Shown: positions 17,471-27,955, counted from the stretch's first letter. The stretch is DNA of 64,000 bases from Alloalcanivorax xenomutans (GCF_900217905.1 NZ_OBMO01000010.1:62001-126000); one strand, 5' to 3'. Notes: generated by a model not told the origin, from the sequence alone. Numbers and translations are program-made.

Positions 17471-17839
17471 ATGGCACGGATTCTTATTGTCGATGACTCT
17501 CCCACGGAGACGTACAAGCTGCGGGAGATTCTGGAGAAACACGGCCACCAGGTGCTGGAAGCCAGCAACGGGGCCGACGGTGTGGCGACTACCCGTTCCG
17601 AACAGCCGGACCTGGTATTGATGGACGTGGTGATGCCCGGCCTCAATGGTTTTCAAGCCACCCGGCAGTTAACCAAGGGCGCGGACACCCGACACATCCC
17701 GATTGTTATCGTCACCACCAAGGATCAGGAAACCGACCGGGTTTGGGGCAAACGCCAGGGCGCCCGGGATTATCTGACCAAGCCGGTGGATGAAGCGGTT
17801 TTATTGAAAACGGTCGAGCGTCAACTCACCGGAGCGTGA
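17471..17839 (+). CDS. pilH: Pil-Chp response regulator PilH
   Basis: CheY-like single-domain regulator of 122 residues that in Pseudomonas opposes PilG, probably as a phosphate sink or retraction regulator. It has ILIVDDSPTETYKL, phosphoacceptor Asp in LVLMDVVMPGLNGFQ, Thr in VIVTTKDQE and Lys in YLTKPVDEA. AGAGGAAAAG precedes the ATG. It lies 46 bp after pilG, and pilI follows 14 bp after its stop. Confidence 0.96.
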   Translation: MARILIVDDSPTETYKLREILEKHGHQVLEASNGADGVATTRSEQPDLVLMDVVMPGLNGFQATRQLTKGADTRHIPIVIVTTKDQETDRVWGKRQGARDYLTKPVDEAVLLKTVERQLTGA

Positions 17840-17853
17840 CGAGGGGGTCGCCG

Positions 17854-18402
17854 ATGAGCGCCGCGTCCACAGCCTATTTGAAACTGGCGGATTACTTCAT
17901 CCGTTGCCGCGACAATGCCGCCAACCTGCCGGAGGAGCAGGAGGTCACGCCTTATTGGAGCGGCGTGGGGTTTTCCCTGAACGGCCACCGTCTGGTGGCG
18001 CCGTTGACGGAAGTGGCCGAGATTCTATCACCGCCGGCCTGTGCCCGGGTGCCCGGTGCTCAGGATTGGGTTCGCGGGGTGGCCAACGTTCGTGGGCGTT
18101 TGATGACCGTGACCGATTTGAACCGGTTCCTCGAACGCGCCTCGGAAGTGGCCGAAGGCCGGCGCCGGCTGCTGGTGCTGGACCGGGACGAACTCTACAC
18201 CGGAGTGATGGTTGATGATGTTTTGGGGATGCAACATTTTCCGGTGGAAAACCGGGTGACGGCACCGCCGCGCCCGGAGGAAAGCCCAATGGCCGCTTAT
18301 CTGGATGGGGGCTACCGTCGGGACGGGGAATACTGGTCCGTGTTCAGTCTTGCCCGGCTGGCACGGGATCCGCGCTTTATGCGCGCTGCCAGCGGGGAAT
18401 GA
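17854..18402 (+). CDS. pilI: CheW-like adaptor PilI
   Basis: Adaptor of 182 residues that couples the receptor PilJ to the kinase ChpA. The CheW domain is recognisable: WSGVGFSLNGHRLVAPLTEVAEIL, VPGAQDWVRGVANVRGRLMTVTDLNRFL and LLVLDRDELYTGVMVDDVLG. The ATG at 17854 has GAGGGGG 5 bases upstream; a GTG at 17836 overlapping pilH would add six residues. Its stop codon lies inside the first copy of a short direct repeat that recurs in the unusually long gap before pilJ. Confidence 0.93.
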   Translation: MSAASTAYLKLADYFIRCRDNAANLPEEQEVTPYWSGVGFSLNGHRLVAPLTEVAEILSPPACARVPGAQDWVRGVANVRGRLMTVTDLNRFLERASEVAEGRRRLLVLDRDELYTGVMVDDVLGMQHFPVENRVTAPPRPEESPMAAYLDGGYRRDGEYWSVFSLARLARDPRFMRAASGE

Positions 18403-18461
18403 GCAACCGAACGTAGCAGTGCAAAGCAGGCGGCGGGGGATGAACAACGGGGAATGAGCAA
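18394..18461. repeat. Short direct repeats over the pilI stop and pilI-pilJ gap
   Basis: GGGGAATGAGCAA occurs at 18394-18406, spanning the pilI stop codon, and again at 18449-18461. An imperfect copy, GGGGGATGAACAAC, lies between them at 18435-18448. This looks like a small duplication in the 243-bp gap before pilJ, which holds no gene. Confidence 0.6.
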
Positions 18462-18591
18462 TGGAGAGTGACCGCGGGGGGAGGGCGCCGTGCCGGGGGG
18501 AATATCGACACACGTCCATGGCAGCCATTGCGGTTCCAGAATCGCCGGGAACGGTTTTCGACGTCGAGCCAATGACTGCCCGGGGAGGGAA

Positions 18592-18607
18592 CCGCCATGG
18601 ACGGCGG
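18592..18607. repeat. Dispersed 16-bp palindromic module upstream of pilJ
   Basis: CCGCCATGGACGGCGG is the exact reverse complement of the GC-rich hairpin in the 75-bp tandem repeat near 1955 and 2030. Here it is a single copy, 38 bp before the pilJ ATG, where it could also affect translation or mRNA stability. Confidence 0.55.
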
Positions 18608-18645
18608 TCACACAATAAGAGCAGAGTCAGGCCAGGAGCCAAGCT

Positions 18646-20664
18646 ATGAAGTTCAAACCGGGGCTTGTGTTAAGCAAGATGCGGGGGGGAGCGGGTAACA
18701 ATCCGCTGGGCGTTGCTCTGTATATCGGGTTGCTCGCCTGTATTGTTCTCGCCTTGATGAATTTCGTTATGTCCGCCATCGGCGCCAATCACGCCCGGGA
18801 CAATATTACCCAGGCGTCGGACATGCGTGTGTATTCCCAGCAGCTGCCGAAAAACGCACTGGAGGCGGTGTCCGGTAATGCCGAGGCCTTCGCGCTGCTT
18901 GAGCAGGGCCGCCAGGGTTTTCTGCGCGCCTGGAATCAGGTCAAGGACGAACGGGTATCGGACCCGCGAGTGATGCAACGCCTGCAGAATTTGTGGGACG
19001 AGGCGCTACGACAGGTGAACACGGTCCTTCAGGGGCGCGCCACGGTGCTGGATCTGCACCAGGTGTCCGCCACCCTGGCACAGACTATTCCGGAACTTCA
19101 GAGCAAGTATGACGAGGTGGTGCGCATCCTGATCGCCAATGGCGCCTCCGCGGATCAGGTGGCACTGGCGCAACGCCAGTCATTGCTCACCGAACGTTTA
19201 ATGCGATCCTTGTCGAAGATTCTGGAAGGCCGGGACAGCGCCGTGGCCGCCGCGGAAACGTTCGGCACCGACGCGGTACGATTCGGCAATGTCGTCAACG
19301 GCATGCTGCGCGGCAACAGCCGCCTCGGCATTCAGAGAGTCAGCGACCGCGATGCCCGTGCGCGGTTGACGGATATCGCCGATGTCTTTAATCAGTTCAT
19401 CAACCCTTCCGTGGACAAGGTGCTGGAAACCGCGCCGGATCTGATACAGATCCGCGCCGCCGCCGACAGCCTGTTCCTGCGCTCCCAGGACCTGCTGCAG
19501 GAAGCCTCCAATCTGGACAGCCAGTTCGAGAACGCCAGCAGCGGTCTGTTCCCCTCCATATGGCTGGGCATCCTGTGCGCGGCGGCCTCGGTGTTACTGT
19601 TTTTCCTGATCATGCTGCAGGGCAATCGCAGCGCCAGCAAACAGCGTGGCGAGCTGGAAAGCGAGAATCAGCGTAACCAGGCGGCGATTCTGCGCCTGCT
19701 CGATGAACTGGGGGATCTGGCCGACGGCGACCTGACCGTGGAAGCAACGGTGACCGAGGATTTCACCGGCGCCATCGCCGATTCCATCAACTATTCCATC
19801 GACCAGTTGCGCAGCCTGGTACAAACCATCAACCAATCCGCCGTGCAGGTGGCCAGTGCCGCCCAGGAAACCCAGTCCACCGCCATGCATCTGGCGGAGG
19901 CTTCCGAACACCAGGCGCAGGAAATTGCCGGCGCCTCGGCGGCGGTGAACGAGATGGCGGTATCCATTGATCAGGTGTCCGCCAACGCCGCCGAGTCCGC
20001 GGCGGTGGCGGAACGGGCGGTGGCCATCGCCAACAAGGGCGCCGAGGTGGTACAGGCTACTATTCATGGCATGGACACCATCCGCGAGCAGATTCAGGAA
20101 ACCTCCAAACGAATCAAGCGTCTGGGTGAGTCCTCCCAGGAAATTGGTGACATCGTTTCGCTGATCAACGACATCGCCGACCAGACCAACATTCTGGCCT
20201 TGAACGCCGCCATCCAGGCCTCCATGGCCGGGGAGGCCGGTCGCGGCTTCGCCGTGGTCGCCGACGAGGTGCAGCGCCTGGCGGAACGCTCCGCCGCCGC
20301 CACCAAGCAAATCGAAACCCTGGTGAAGACGATTCAGACCGACACCAACGAAGCGGTGATTTCCATGGAAGCCACCACCGCCGAAGTGGTGAAGGGCGCC
20401 CGTCTCGCCCAGGACGCCGGGGTGGCGCTGGAAGAGATCGAAACGGTATCCAAGAATCTGGCGGACCTGATCCAGAATATTTCCAACGCCGCCCGCCAGC
20501 AGGCCGCGTCCGCGGGGCATATTTCCAACACCATGAACGTGATCCAGGAAATCACCTCGCAGACCTCCGCCGGGACCACCGCCACCGCCCGTTCCATTGG
20601 CGATCTGGCGGAAATGGCGCAGGACATGCGTAACTCGGTGGCCGGCTTCAGATTGCCGGGCTGA
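18646..20664 (+). CDS. pilJ: Methyl-accepting chemotaxis protein PilJ
   Basis: Receptor of the Pil-Chp system, 672 residues. It has a membrane helix at about 23-45, a long periplasmic domain with two PilJ-type helical modules (about 50-300), a second helix at about 303-325 ([20 protein letters not shown]), HAMP and a cytoplasmic signalling hairpin whose tip is [45 protein letters not shown]. In Pseudomonas PilJ senses surface contact and interacts with PilA. CAGGAG precedes the ATG. The stop overlaps the pilK start by 1 bp. Confidence 0.96.
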   Translation: MKFKPGLVLSKMRGGAGNNPLGVALYIGLLACIVLALMNFVMSAIGANHARDNITQASDMRVYSQQLPKNALEAVSGNAEAFALLEQGRQGFLRAWNQVKDERVSDPRVMQRLQNLWDEALRQVNTVLQGRATVLDLHQVSATLAQTIPELQSKYDEVVRILIANGASADQVALAQRQSLLTERLMRSLSKILEGRDSAVAAAETFGTDAVRFGNVVNGMLRGNSRLGIQRVSDRDARARLTDIADVFNQFINPSVDKVLETAPDLIQIRAAADSLFLRSQDLLQEASNLDSQFENASSGLFPSIWLGILCAAASVLLFFLIMLQGNRSASKQRGELESENQRNQAAILRLLDELGDLADGDLTVEATVTEDFTGAIADSINYSIDQLRSLVQTINQSAVQVASAAQETQSTAMHLAEASEHQAQEIAGASAAVNEMAVSIDQVSANAAESAAVAERAVAIANKGAEVVQATIHGMDTIREQIQETSKRIKRLGESSQEIGDIVSLINDIADQTNILALNAAIQASMAGEAGRGFAVVADEVQRLAERSAAATKQIETLVKTIQTDTNEAVISMEATTAEVVKGARLAQDAGVALEEIETVSKNLADLIQNISNAARQQAASAGHISNTMNVIQEITSQTSAGTTATARSIGDLAEMAQDMRNSVAGFRLPG

Positions 20665-21539
20665 TGGACATTGCCGTGACGCCGCCCTGGGCTCTTCGCA
20701 ACGCGCCAGCCATGGACGCGGAGCAATTCCAGCTCTGGCAGACCCTGCTGGAAGAGCGCACCGGCATGACCCTGCCGGCGGAGCGGAAATCCTTCCTGGA
20801 AACCAGCTTGAGCACACGCATGCGTGAACTGGGCCTGGAGGACTATCAAACCTATTACGCTCAGCTGGTCACCGGCGCCAGCGAATCCCGTGCCATGGAA
20901 TGGTCGATTCTGGTGGATCGGCTCACGGTGCAGGAAACCGGTTTTTTTCGTCATCCGGGGTCCTTCGCGCTGATCAAAGCGTTCAGCCGTGACTTCGCCC
21001 GTCGGCATGCCGGCGGCGGCACCTTGAATGCCTGGAGCGTGGGGTGCTCCACCGGCGAGGAAGCCTATTCGCTGGCCATGGTCATCAATGAGTGTTTCGC
21101 CGGCGCCCGGGACAAATTGTTCTACGGCATTACTGGCACGGATATCAGCCTGCCCACTCTGGCCAGGGCGCGCCGTGGTGTGTTCCCCCTGCGCCGGGTG
21201 AACCGCGTGGCGCCGGCATTGCGCGAGCGATATTTTCAGCACTACGACGCTCAGCACCTTCAGGTCATCGCCACCTTGCGCGAGCGGGTGTGCTTCGCCC
21301 ACCTGAACGTACTGGATCTGGATCAGGCACCGATGGAAAACCTGGATCTGATCTTCTGTCAGAACATGCTGATTTACTTTCGCCGTTGGCGAAAACGCCA
21401 GATCGTCAATCGCCTGGCCGCCCGCCTGGCGCCGGGGGGCGTCCTGGTCCTCGGGCCCGGCGAAATCACCGACTGGCAAAACGATAATCTGGAGCGGGAA
21501 GTCTATCCCGACACGTTGGCGTTCCGGCGCCGCGTTTGA
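20664..21539 (+). CDS. pilK: CheR-type receptor methyltransferase PilK
   Basis: SAM-dependent glutamate methyltransferase of 291 residues that modifies PilJ. It has an N-terminal helical CheR domain (FQLWQTLLEERTGMTLPAERKSFLETSL) and a C-terminal methyltransferase fold with the SAM motif WSVGCSTGEEAYSLAM and FCQNMLIYFRRWRK. The ATG at 20664 overlaps the pilJ stop, indicating coupling; an internal ATG (MDAEQF) is a less likely alternative. chpA begins 38 bp after its stop. Confidence 0.94.
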   Translation: MDIAVTPPWALRNAPAMDAEQFQLWQTLLEERTGMTLPAERKSFLETSLSTRMRELGLEDYQTYYAQLVTGASESRAMEWSILVDRLTVQETGFFRHPGSFALIKAFSRDFARRHAGGGTLNAWSVGCSTGEEAYSLAMVINECFAGARDKLFYGITGTDISLPTLARARRGVFPLRRVNRVAPALRERYFQHYDAQHLQVIATLRERVCFAHLNVLDLDQAPMENLDLIFCQNMLIYFRRWRKRQIVNRLAARLAPGGVLVLGPGEITDWQNDNLEREVYPDTLAFRRRV

Positions 21540-21577
21540 CGGCCAGGGGCTGGGGGCAGCCCCGGGGGGATCATCAA

Positions 21578-24500
21578 ATGAGCGATCATCACGATTATCT
21601 GGCTCTCGACTGGGTACGCGGAGAAATCCAGGAAACACTGGATCAGGCCCGCGAAGCACTCGAAGCCTATGTGGAGAACCCGGGCGACTCGACACGCATG
21701 CGGTTCTGCCAGACCCACCTGCATCAGGTCCATGGCACCCTGCAAATGGTGGAGTTCTACGGCGCCGCGTTACTTGCCGAGGAAATGGAAAAACTGGCCC
21801 GGGCTCTGCTCGATCAGCGTATCGACCGGGAAGCGGAAGCCCAGGAATTGTTGATGCGGGCGATCCTGCAGCTGCCCCCTTATCTGGATCGCGTGGCCAG
21901 TAACCGTCGGGACTTGCCGGTGGTGCTGCTGCCATTGTTGAACGACTTGCGCGCCGCGCGCGGTGAACCGCTGCTGTCCGAAACCGCGTTGTTCAAACCC
22001 GATCTGCAGCATGCCCAGGGCGACGGCCGCATTGATGAGAGCATCCGCAATGACGCCCGCTTTCCGCAATTGATCCGCAAAATGCGGCAAACATTCCAGG
22101 TAGCGCTGTTGGGCATCATGCGCGGCGACCAGGTGAAACGTAATCTCGGATATCTGCGCCGGGTGCTGGAAAAGCTCCGGCAAATCAGCGGTGATGCCGC
22201 CCGGGCACCGTTGTGGCGGATCGCCGATGCCATGGTGGAAGGGCTGGAGGAAGAGGTTATTCCGCTGGGCTCCTCGGCCAAGCAGATGCTGGGCCAGCTG
22301 GATCGCACCTTGCGTGAACTGGCCGCCGACGGCGCCGACAGCCTGGAACGCCCGGCCCCCACGGAGTTGATCAAGAACCTGCTTTATTACGTGGCCCGGG
22401 CGGAGCGCGCGACACCGGCCATCGAGGCCATCCGGCGGCGCTTTCGTCTGCAGGACGCGCTACCTCCGGAGGCGCTGGTGAACGAGGAGCGGGCCCGGCT
22501 CAACGGCCCGGATGCCATGGCCATGCATTCGGTGGTGACCGCCTTGTCCGAGGAGATCACCAAGGTCAAGGATCGCCTGGAGCGGTTCGTTCACGACTCC
22601 CGGGCGGACCCCGCCGATCTGTCGCCGTTGGTCAGCACGCTGAAGCAGGTGTCCGACACCATCGCCATGCTCGGCCTGGGCCAGCCCCGGGTGCTGGTGG
22701 ATGAACAACGGCAGGCCCTGGAGGACATCGCCGAACGCCGTCAGCCCCCACAACGGGAACGGCTGATGGATGTGGCCGGAGCCCTACTGTATGTGGAAGC
22801 GACGCTCGCCGGCTTTGGCGGCAACAACCAGCGCCGCTCCACCGGGAATACCATTGGCAATACTATTGAAGGCACCGGCACTTCGCCGCTGCCCAATCAT
22901 CTCGGCCAGGCCATGGACGCGGCGCTGCGCGAATGCCGGGCGGGACTGGAGGAAGCCAAGGACGGGGTAGTGGAATTCATCGCCTCGCATTGGGATCGCG
23001 CCCATTTGCAATCGGTGCCGGACCGCCTGCGGACCGTCCGTGGCGGCCTGGAAATGGTGCAACTGCAACGCCCGGCTCTGGTACTGCGGCAGTGCGCCCG
23101 TTTTATTCAGGAACGGCTGCTGGACGACGAACAGGCACCGGACTGGCAGAGCATGGATACCCTCGCCGATGCCATGAGTTCGGTGGAGTACTACCTGGAA
23201 CGTCTCAGCGACGACCCGCATACCAGTGACGATGTTCTCGAAGTGGCGCATCGCAGCATCGCCGCCCTGGGGTATCCGCTTCAGCCCCAGGAGAGCGATG
23301 CGGAGCCGCCATCAACGGGAGCACCGGCCGAGCAGGAACCGCGCAACGCGGACGACGATGATGATCTGGTGGATGATGAAATCATCGAGATTTTCGTCGA
23401 GGAGGCGGACGAGGTCATCGAGGCGCTGGACCAGTACTTTCCCCGCTGGGCCGCCGATACTGGCGATGAAACCGCGCTGGTGGAGTTTCGCCGCGCCTTC
23501 CACACCCTCAAGGGCTCCGGTCGCATGGTCGGCGCCACCACCGTGGGAGAACTGGCCTGGGCCATCGAGAACATGATGAACCGGGTCATCGACCACAGCA
23601 TCGGCGCCGACGCCACGCTGATCGACCTGGTGCGCGAGGTCCACGGCCTGATTCCCGATCTGGTCAGCGCTTTCGCCCGCCGCCAACCGGACCCGGTGGA
23701 CGTGACCCCGCTGATCGAAGCCGCTGGTATCCTTGCCGATGGAGGCAGCCTGGAGCGAATCCCCACACTGGGTAGCGAAGACAAAAACAAAGCGGAAGGC
23801 GACCAGGAAAGCACGGCGGCTCAAACGCCCGTCCAGGAAAAAACAGGCACCGGGCCCTCCGTCACACTCAGTGACGAGGACTACCAGGCCCTAACCGGCA
23901 AGGCACAAGCGGAACCGGCGACACCGGGCGACACTCTGGATAATCTGGACGCTCTGACGTTACCCGAAACATCCGCGGATCAGCCCGATCCGGTGCTGCT
24001 GGATATTTTCCGCCGTGAGGCCGACCGCAATCTCGCACTGCTGGCGCAGTGGCTGGATGGACTGGACCCGGAACTTGGCGAGCAGGATCTGGATGATCGC
24101 GTCCATCGCGCCTTGCACACACTGAAAGGCAGCGCGCGCATGGCCGAATTGAATGCCATGGCGGAAATGGCGGAGGCAGGCGAAAAGCTGGTGAAGGAAC
24201 TGATCGCCGCCGGCCTGCGCGCCAGCCGTGATCAGGTGGCACTGATTCGCGACAGCCACCAGCAACTGAGCGAGGGCTTGCGGCGATTGGCCTCCCAGGG
24301 CGATGCCGCTTTACCCGATGCCGGCCCTCTGCTGAGTGCCCTGGACGACGCCCGCCATCAGGTACGCGGTGATCATCAAAACAATAACGCCCAGGTTCTG
24401 GCCATGCTGCTGTCCGACAGCATGGACCTGGTGATGGACGCCGACACCCTGTTACAGGCCTGGTCCACCGACCCCGAGCAGATCCGGCCGTTGGCCCGGC

Positions 24501-27500
24501 TACGCGATGAACTGCAGAACCTGGCGCAAGGTGCCCGCAAGGCGGGTCTGGAGGAAATCGAAGGCCTTGCCCTGGCGCTGGCCACCGCCTACGCCACCAT
24601 CACTCAGGGGCGCCTGACCTTCGACCCGGGGCTGTTGGCACAGCTCAATGAAGGTCATGACGCGCTGATTAACATGCTCGATTGCCTGGCCGCCGGCCAG
24701 ACCGTGCGCGCCGAATTGGGGCTGGTGGACGGCCTGCGAGACCTGACCGAAACCCGGCAGCCACTAACGCCTGATACGCAGGCGCCGTCCGCGCCCGCTT
24801 CGGAGCATAGCAGCGGGCTTTTGCAGCAGGCCGAGGAGGCCTTGCTGCGCGCCAACGAACATCTGGCCACCTGGCAATTGGGACAGCCGGCCAGCCTCGA
24901 CCAGCTGGACCAGGAACTCACCGATCTGGCCGGCAGCGCCGGCGATGCGGAAGTACCCGCCCTGGCGGACCTGGCCCGGTCTCTGGCCGGCCTGTACCGC
25001 CGTCTGGCCTTACCGGAGACCACCGCGCCGACGCCTTCGGTATTCGATATTCTGCAGCGGGCCCATCATCGCCTGGCCGATATGATCGATCAGTTGCGCT
25101 CCGGCTCGCTGCCGGCCACGGACACGGTCCTCGAAGACGTGCTGGCACTGGCCGACACGCCCTGGACACCGAAGGGGAAGGGGGAGGCGAAGGCCGCGCC
25201 CCCGGAGCCGGCCGCTCAACCCGCCACGGAGGAGCGGGACCCGGAATTGGTTGGTATCTTTCTGGAAGAGGCGGAGGACATTCTCCACAGCTGCACCGAA
25301 AGTCTGGAACGGTGGATCGGGGAGCCGGAGAACCTTCTGCTGGTGCAGGCCCTGCAGCGAGATCTGCACACCCTCAAAGGCGGGGCGCGCATGGCCGAAC
25401 TCCGCGAGCTGGCTGATCTGGGCCATGAGATGGAAACGCTCTACGAGCGCCTCGCTCTTGGCCGCGTGGAGCGACAGCCGGCGGTTTTCGATCTGCTGCA
25501 CCGCTGCCACGACCGCGTGGCGGAAATGATCGACCAGGTCACCGCCCGGCAAGCCCTTGCCCCTGCCCGGGATTTAATTCAGGCCATCCATGACTATCTC
25601 AATGATCCGTCCGCTTTCAGACTCGCGGCTCCCGTCTCCGACGTCACCCCCGAAGCCGCCCCGGCCAAGCCTGTCGCGCTCGCGCCATCGTCCGGCGGAG
25701 GGGATAGCGGCGGCATTGATCCCGACATTCTCGATATTTTTCTGGAGGAATCGGAGGAACTGGGCGAGACCATTGAAGCGACCCTGACCGCCTGGCGGGA
25801 TCAGCCGGAAGACCGCCAGCTCAATGACCAGCTCAAGCGGGCTCTGCACACTCTCAAGGGCGGCGCGCGGCTGGCCGGGGTGGCGCCTCTCGGGGACCTG
25901 AGCCACGACTTCGAGCAGTTTCTGGAGCGGCTGGACAATCAACGCCGGGCACCGGAAGAAGACGACTTCCTCACCATGCTCGGTTGGCTGGACGCGATTA
26001 ACCAGCAACGCGGCCAACTGCGCGGGCAACCGGCGGATACCCGGGCACCGGACACCCTCCCGGCGCCCAGCGCGCCTACCGAGCCTGCCGCCGCCACGCC
26101 GGCGGCGCCGCAGGAAATGGTACGGGTAAGCGCGGAGGTGCTGGAGGCGCTGGTCAACCTGGCCGGGGAAACCTCCATCAACCGGGGCCGGGTGGAGCAG
26201 AGCATCAACGACTTTGTCGCTCACGTGTCGGAGATCGGTGCCACCGTTACCCGTCTGTACGAACAGCTGCGCCGACTGGACGCGGAAACCGAAGCCCAGA
26301 TTCTCTCCAACTATCAGCAGGGGGTGGACCGGGGCGAATTCGACGCCCGCTTCGACCCCCTGGAGATGGACCAGTATTCCGAGCTGCACCAGATTACCAA
26401 GCAGCTCTCCGAATCCGCCTCGGACTTGCTGGATCTGAAAAACACCTTGCTGGAACGGACCCGCGACAGCGAAACGCTGTTGCTGCAGCAGCAGCGCATC
26501 AATACCGAGCTACAGGAGAAGTTGATGCGCACACGCATGGTGCCGTTCTCCCGGCTGGTGCCACGCCTGCGCCGCATCATCCGCCAGGTTTCCGGCGAGG
26601 TCGGCAAGAAGGTCGAGTTCGAGGTGATCAACCCGGAAGGGGAGTTGGATCGCACCTTGATGGAACGCATGGTGGCGCCTCTGGAACACATGCTGCGCAA
26701 CGCCATCGACCACGGCATCGAGTCCCCCCGGGAGCGGCGCGAAGCCGGCAAGAACGAGACCGGTCAGGTGCGCCTGGAACTGACCCGCGAGGGCGGCGAG
26801 GTGGTGCTGACGCTGGCCGATGACGGCGGCGGTATCAATACCGAGGCGGTGCGCGCCAAAGCGGTGGAGCGAGGGTTGATCGATGCCGACGCCAATCCCA
26901 GCGACCAGGACGTGCATCAGTTCATTTTCCACGCCGGTTTCTCCACCGCCAGCCAGGTCACCCAGCTCTCGGGCCGGGGCGTCGGCATGGATGTGGTGGC
27001 CAGCGAAATCAAACAACTCGGCGGCACCGTGCGCATCGAATCGCACCGAGGGCAGGGCACCCGCTTCGTGGTGCGCCTGCCTTTCACCCTGGCGGTGAAC
27101 CGGGCCTTGATGGTGCGCGCCAACGAGGACACCTACGCCATTCCGCTCAATCAGATCGAAGGCATCGTGCGGGTCAGTCCGTTCGAACTGCTCGATTATG
27201 TGGAGAATCAGAACCTGGTGTATCGCTACGCCGGTCAGGACTACGACCTGCATTACCTGGGCCGTTTCGTCCATGACATGCCGATGCCGCATCCGGATGT
27301 GCAGAGCCAGCCGCTGCCGTTGCTGTTGATCCGCAGTTCCGACCACGCCGTGGCCCTGGTGGTGGATAGCCTGGTGGGTTCCCGCGAAGTGGTGGTGAAA
27401 TCCCTCGGGCCGCAGCTCACCAGCGTGGCCGGCATCAGCGGCGCCACCATCCTCGGCGACGGCTCGGTGGTGGTTATTCTCGACATCCACTCCCTGATCC

Positions 27501-27955
27501 GCGCCGCCCAGTTGCGCCAGCCAGCACCGTTGACCGCCCCGGCGGACCAGCGCGACGCTGCTCGCGAGCAGGCGCCGCTGGTGATGGTGGTGGACGATTC
27601 GGTGACGGTGCGAAAAGTCACCGGACGCCTGCTGGAGCGTCAGGGCTACCGCGTGGTTACCGCCAAGGACGGTCTGGACGCCATCGCCAAGCTGGAGGAT
27701 CACACGCCGGACGCCATGCTGCTGGACATTGAAATGCCACGCATGGATGGCTTCGAGGTGGCGTCCCATGTCCGTCATGATGCGCGGCTGGCGCGGGTGC
27801 CCATCATCATGATCACTTCCAGAACCGGCGAGAAACACCGTGACCGGGCTTTCGATATCGGCGTCAACGGCTATATGGGGAAACCCTTCCAGGAAGGTGA
27901 GCTGCTCACCACCCTCGGCGAATTGCTGGAGGAAAGCCGGGAGAGCGTGGGATGA
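21578..27955 (+). CDS. chpA: Hybrid chemosensory histidine kinase ChpA
   Basis: CheA-type kinase of 2125 residues, core of the surface-sensing system. From N to C it has an FimL-like start with phosphotransfer-type motif LHQVHGTLQMV (His 49). Next is a degenerate module with Arg 485 at the His position, then Hpt motifs with His 642 and His 847. Two further degenerate modules follow with Gln 980 and Thr 1115, then Hpt motifs with His 1264 and His 1424. After these come the dimerisation domain, HATPase (EHMLRNAIDHGIE, GRGVGMDVV), CheW domain and a receiver with Asp about 2050 (MLLDIEMPRMDG). The ATG at 21578 aligns with Pseudomonas ChpA; the frame opens at a TTG 42 bp earlier. It is somewhat shorter than P. 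aeruginosa ChpA (about 2470). Confidence 0.96.
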   Translation: MSDHHDYLALDWVRGEIQETLDQAREALEAYVENPGDSTRMRFCQTHLHQVHGTLQMVEFYGAALLAEEMEKLARALLDQRIDREAEAQELLMRAILQLPPYLDRVASNRRDLPVVLLPLLNDLRAARGEPLLSETALFKPDLQHAQGDGRIDESIRNDARFPQLIRKMRQTFQVALLGIMRGDQVKRNLGYLRRVLEKLRQISGDAARAPLWRIADAMVEGLEEEVIPLGSSAKQMLGQLDRTLRELAADGADSLERPAPTELIKNLLYYVARAERATPAIEAIRRRFRLQDALPPEALVNEERARLNGPDAMAMHSVVTALSEEITKVKDRLERFVHDSRADPADLSPLVSTLKQVSDTIAMLGLGQPRVLVDEQRQALEDIAERRQPPQRERLMDVAGALLYVEATLAGFGGNNQRRSTGNTIGNTIEGTGTSPLPNHLGQAMDAALRECRAGLEEAKDGVVEFIASHWDRAHLQSVPDRLRTVRGGLEMVQLQRPALVLRQCARFIQERLLDDEQAPDWQSMDTLADAMSSVEYYLERLSDDPHTSDDVLEVAHRSIAALGYPLQPQESDAEPPSTGAPAEQEPRNADDDDDLVDDEIIEIFVEEADEVIEALDQYFPRWAADTGDETALVEFRRAFHTLKGSGRMVGATTVGELAWAIENMMNRVIDHSIGADATLIDLVREVHGLIPDLVSAFARRQPDPVDVTPLIEAAGILADGGSLERIPTLGSEDKNKAEGDQESTAAQTPVQEKTGTGPSVTLSDEDYQALTGKAQAEPATPGDTLDNLDALTLPETSADQPDPVLLDIFRREADRNLALLAQWLDGLDPELGEQDLDDRVHRALHTLKGSARMAELNAMAEMAEAGEKLVKELIAAGLRASRDQVALIRDSHQQLSEGLRRLASQGDAALPDAGPLLSALDDARHQVRGDHQNNNAQVLAMLLSDSMDLVMDADTLLQAWSTDPEQIRPLARLRDELQNLAQGARKAGLEEIEGLALALATAYATITQGRLTFDPGLLAQLNEGHDALINMLDCLAAGQTVRAELGLVDGLRDLTETRQPLTPDTQAPSAPASEHSSGLLQQAEEALLRANEHLATWQLGQPASLDQLDQELTDLAGSAGDAEVPALADLARSLAGLYRRLALPETTAPTPSVFDILQRAHHRLADMIDQLRSGSLPATDTVLEDVLALADTPWTPKGKGEAKAAPPEPAAQPATEERDPELVGIFLEEAEDILHSCTESLERWIGEPENLLLVQALQRDLHTLKGGARMAELRELADLGHEMETLYERLALGRVERQPAVFDLLHRCHDRVAEMIDQVTARQALAPARDLIQAIHDYLNDPSAFRLAAPVSDVTPEAAPAKPVALAPSSGGGDSGGIDPDILDIFLEESEELGETIEATLTAWRDQPEDRQLNDQLKRALHTLKGGARLAGVAPLGDLSHDFEQFLERLDNQRRAPEEDDFLTMLGWLDAINQQRGQLRGQPADTRAPDTLPAPSAPTEPAAATPAAPQEMVRVSAEVLEALVNLAGETSINRGRVEQSINDFVAHVSEIGATVTRLYEQLRRLDAETEAQILSNYQQGVDRGEFDARFDPLEMDQYSELHQITKQLSESASDLLDLKNTLLERTRDSETLLLQQQRINTELQEKLMRTRMVPFSRLVPRLRRIIRQVSGEVGKKVEFEVINPEGELDRTLMERMVAPLEHMLRNAIDHGIESPRERREAGKNETGQVRLELTREGGEVVLTLADDGGGINTEAVRAKAVERGLIDADANPSDQDVHQFIFHAGFSTASQVTQLSGRGVGMDVVASEIKQLGGTVRIESHRGQGTRFVVRLPFTLAVNRALMVRANEDTYAIPLNQIEGIVRVSPFELLDYVENQNLVYRYAGQDYDLHYLGRFVHDMPMPHPDVQSQPLPLLLIRSSDHAVALVVDSLVGSREVVVKSLGPQLTSVAGISGATILGDGSVVVILDIHSLIRAAQLRQPAPLTAPADQRDAAREQAPLVMVVDDSVTVRKVTGRLLERQGYRVVTAKDGLDAIAKLEDHTPDAMLLDIEMPRMDGFEVASHVRHDARLARVPIIMITSRTGEKHRDRAFDIGVNGYMGKPFQEGELLTTLGELLEESRESVG

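Noticed and set aside
18028-18642. Minus-strand open frames over the pilI-pilJ gap
   Set aside because: They extend antisense over pilI; composition and lack of start signals indicate chance frames.
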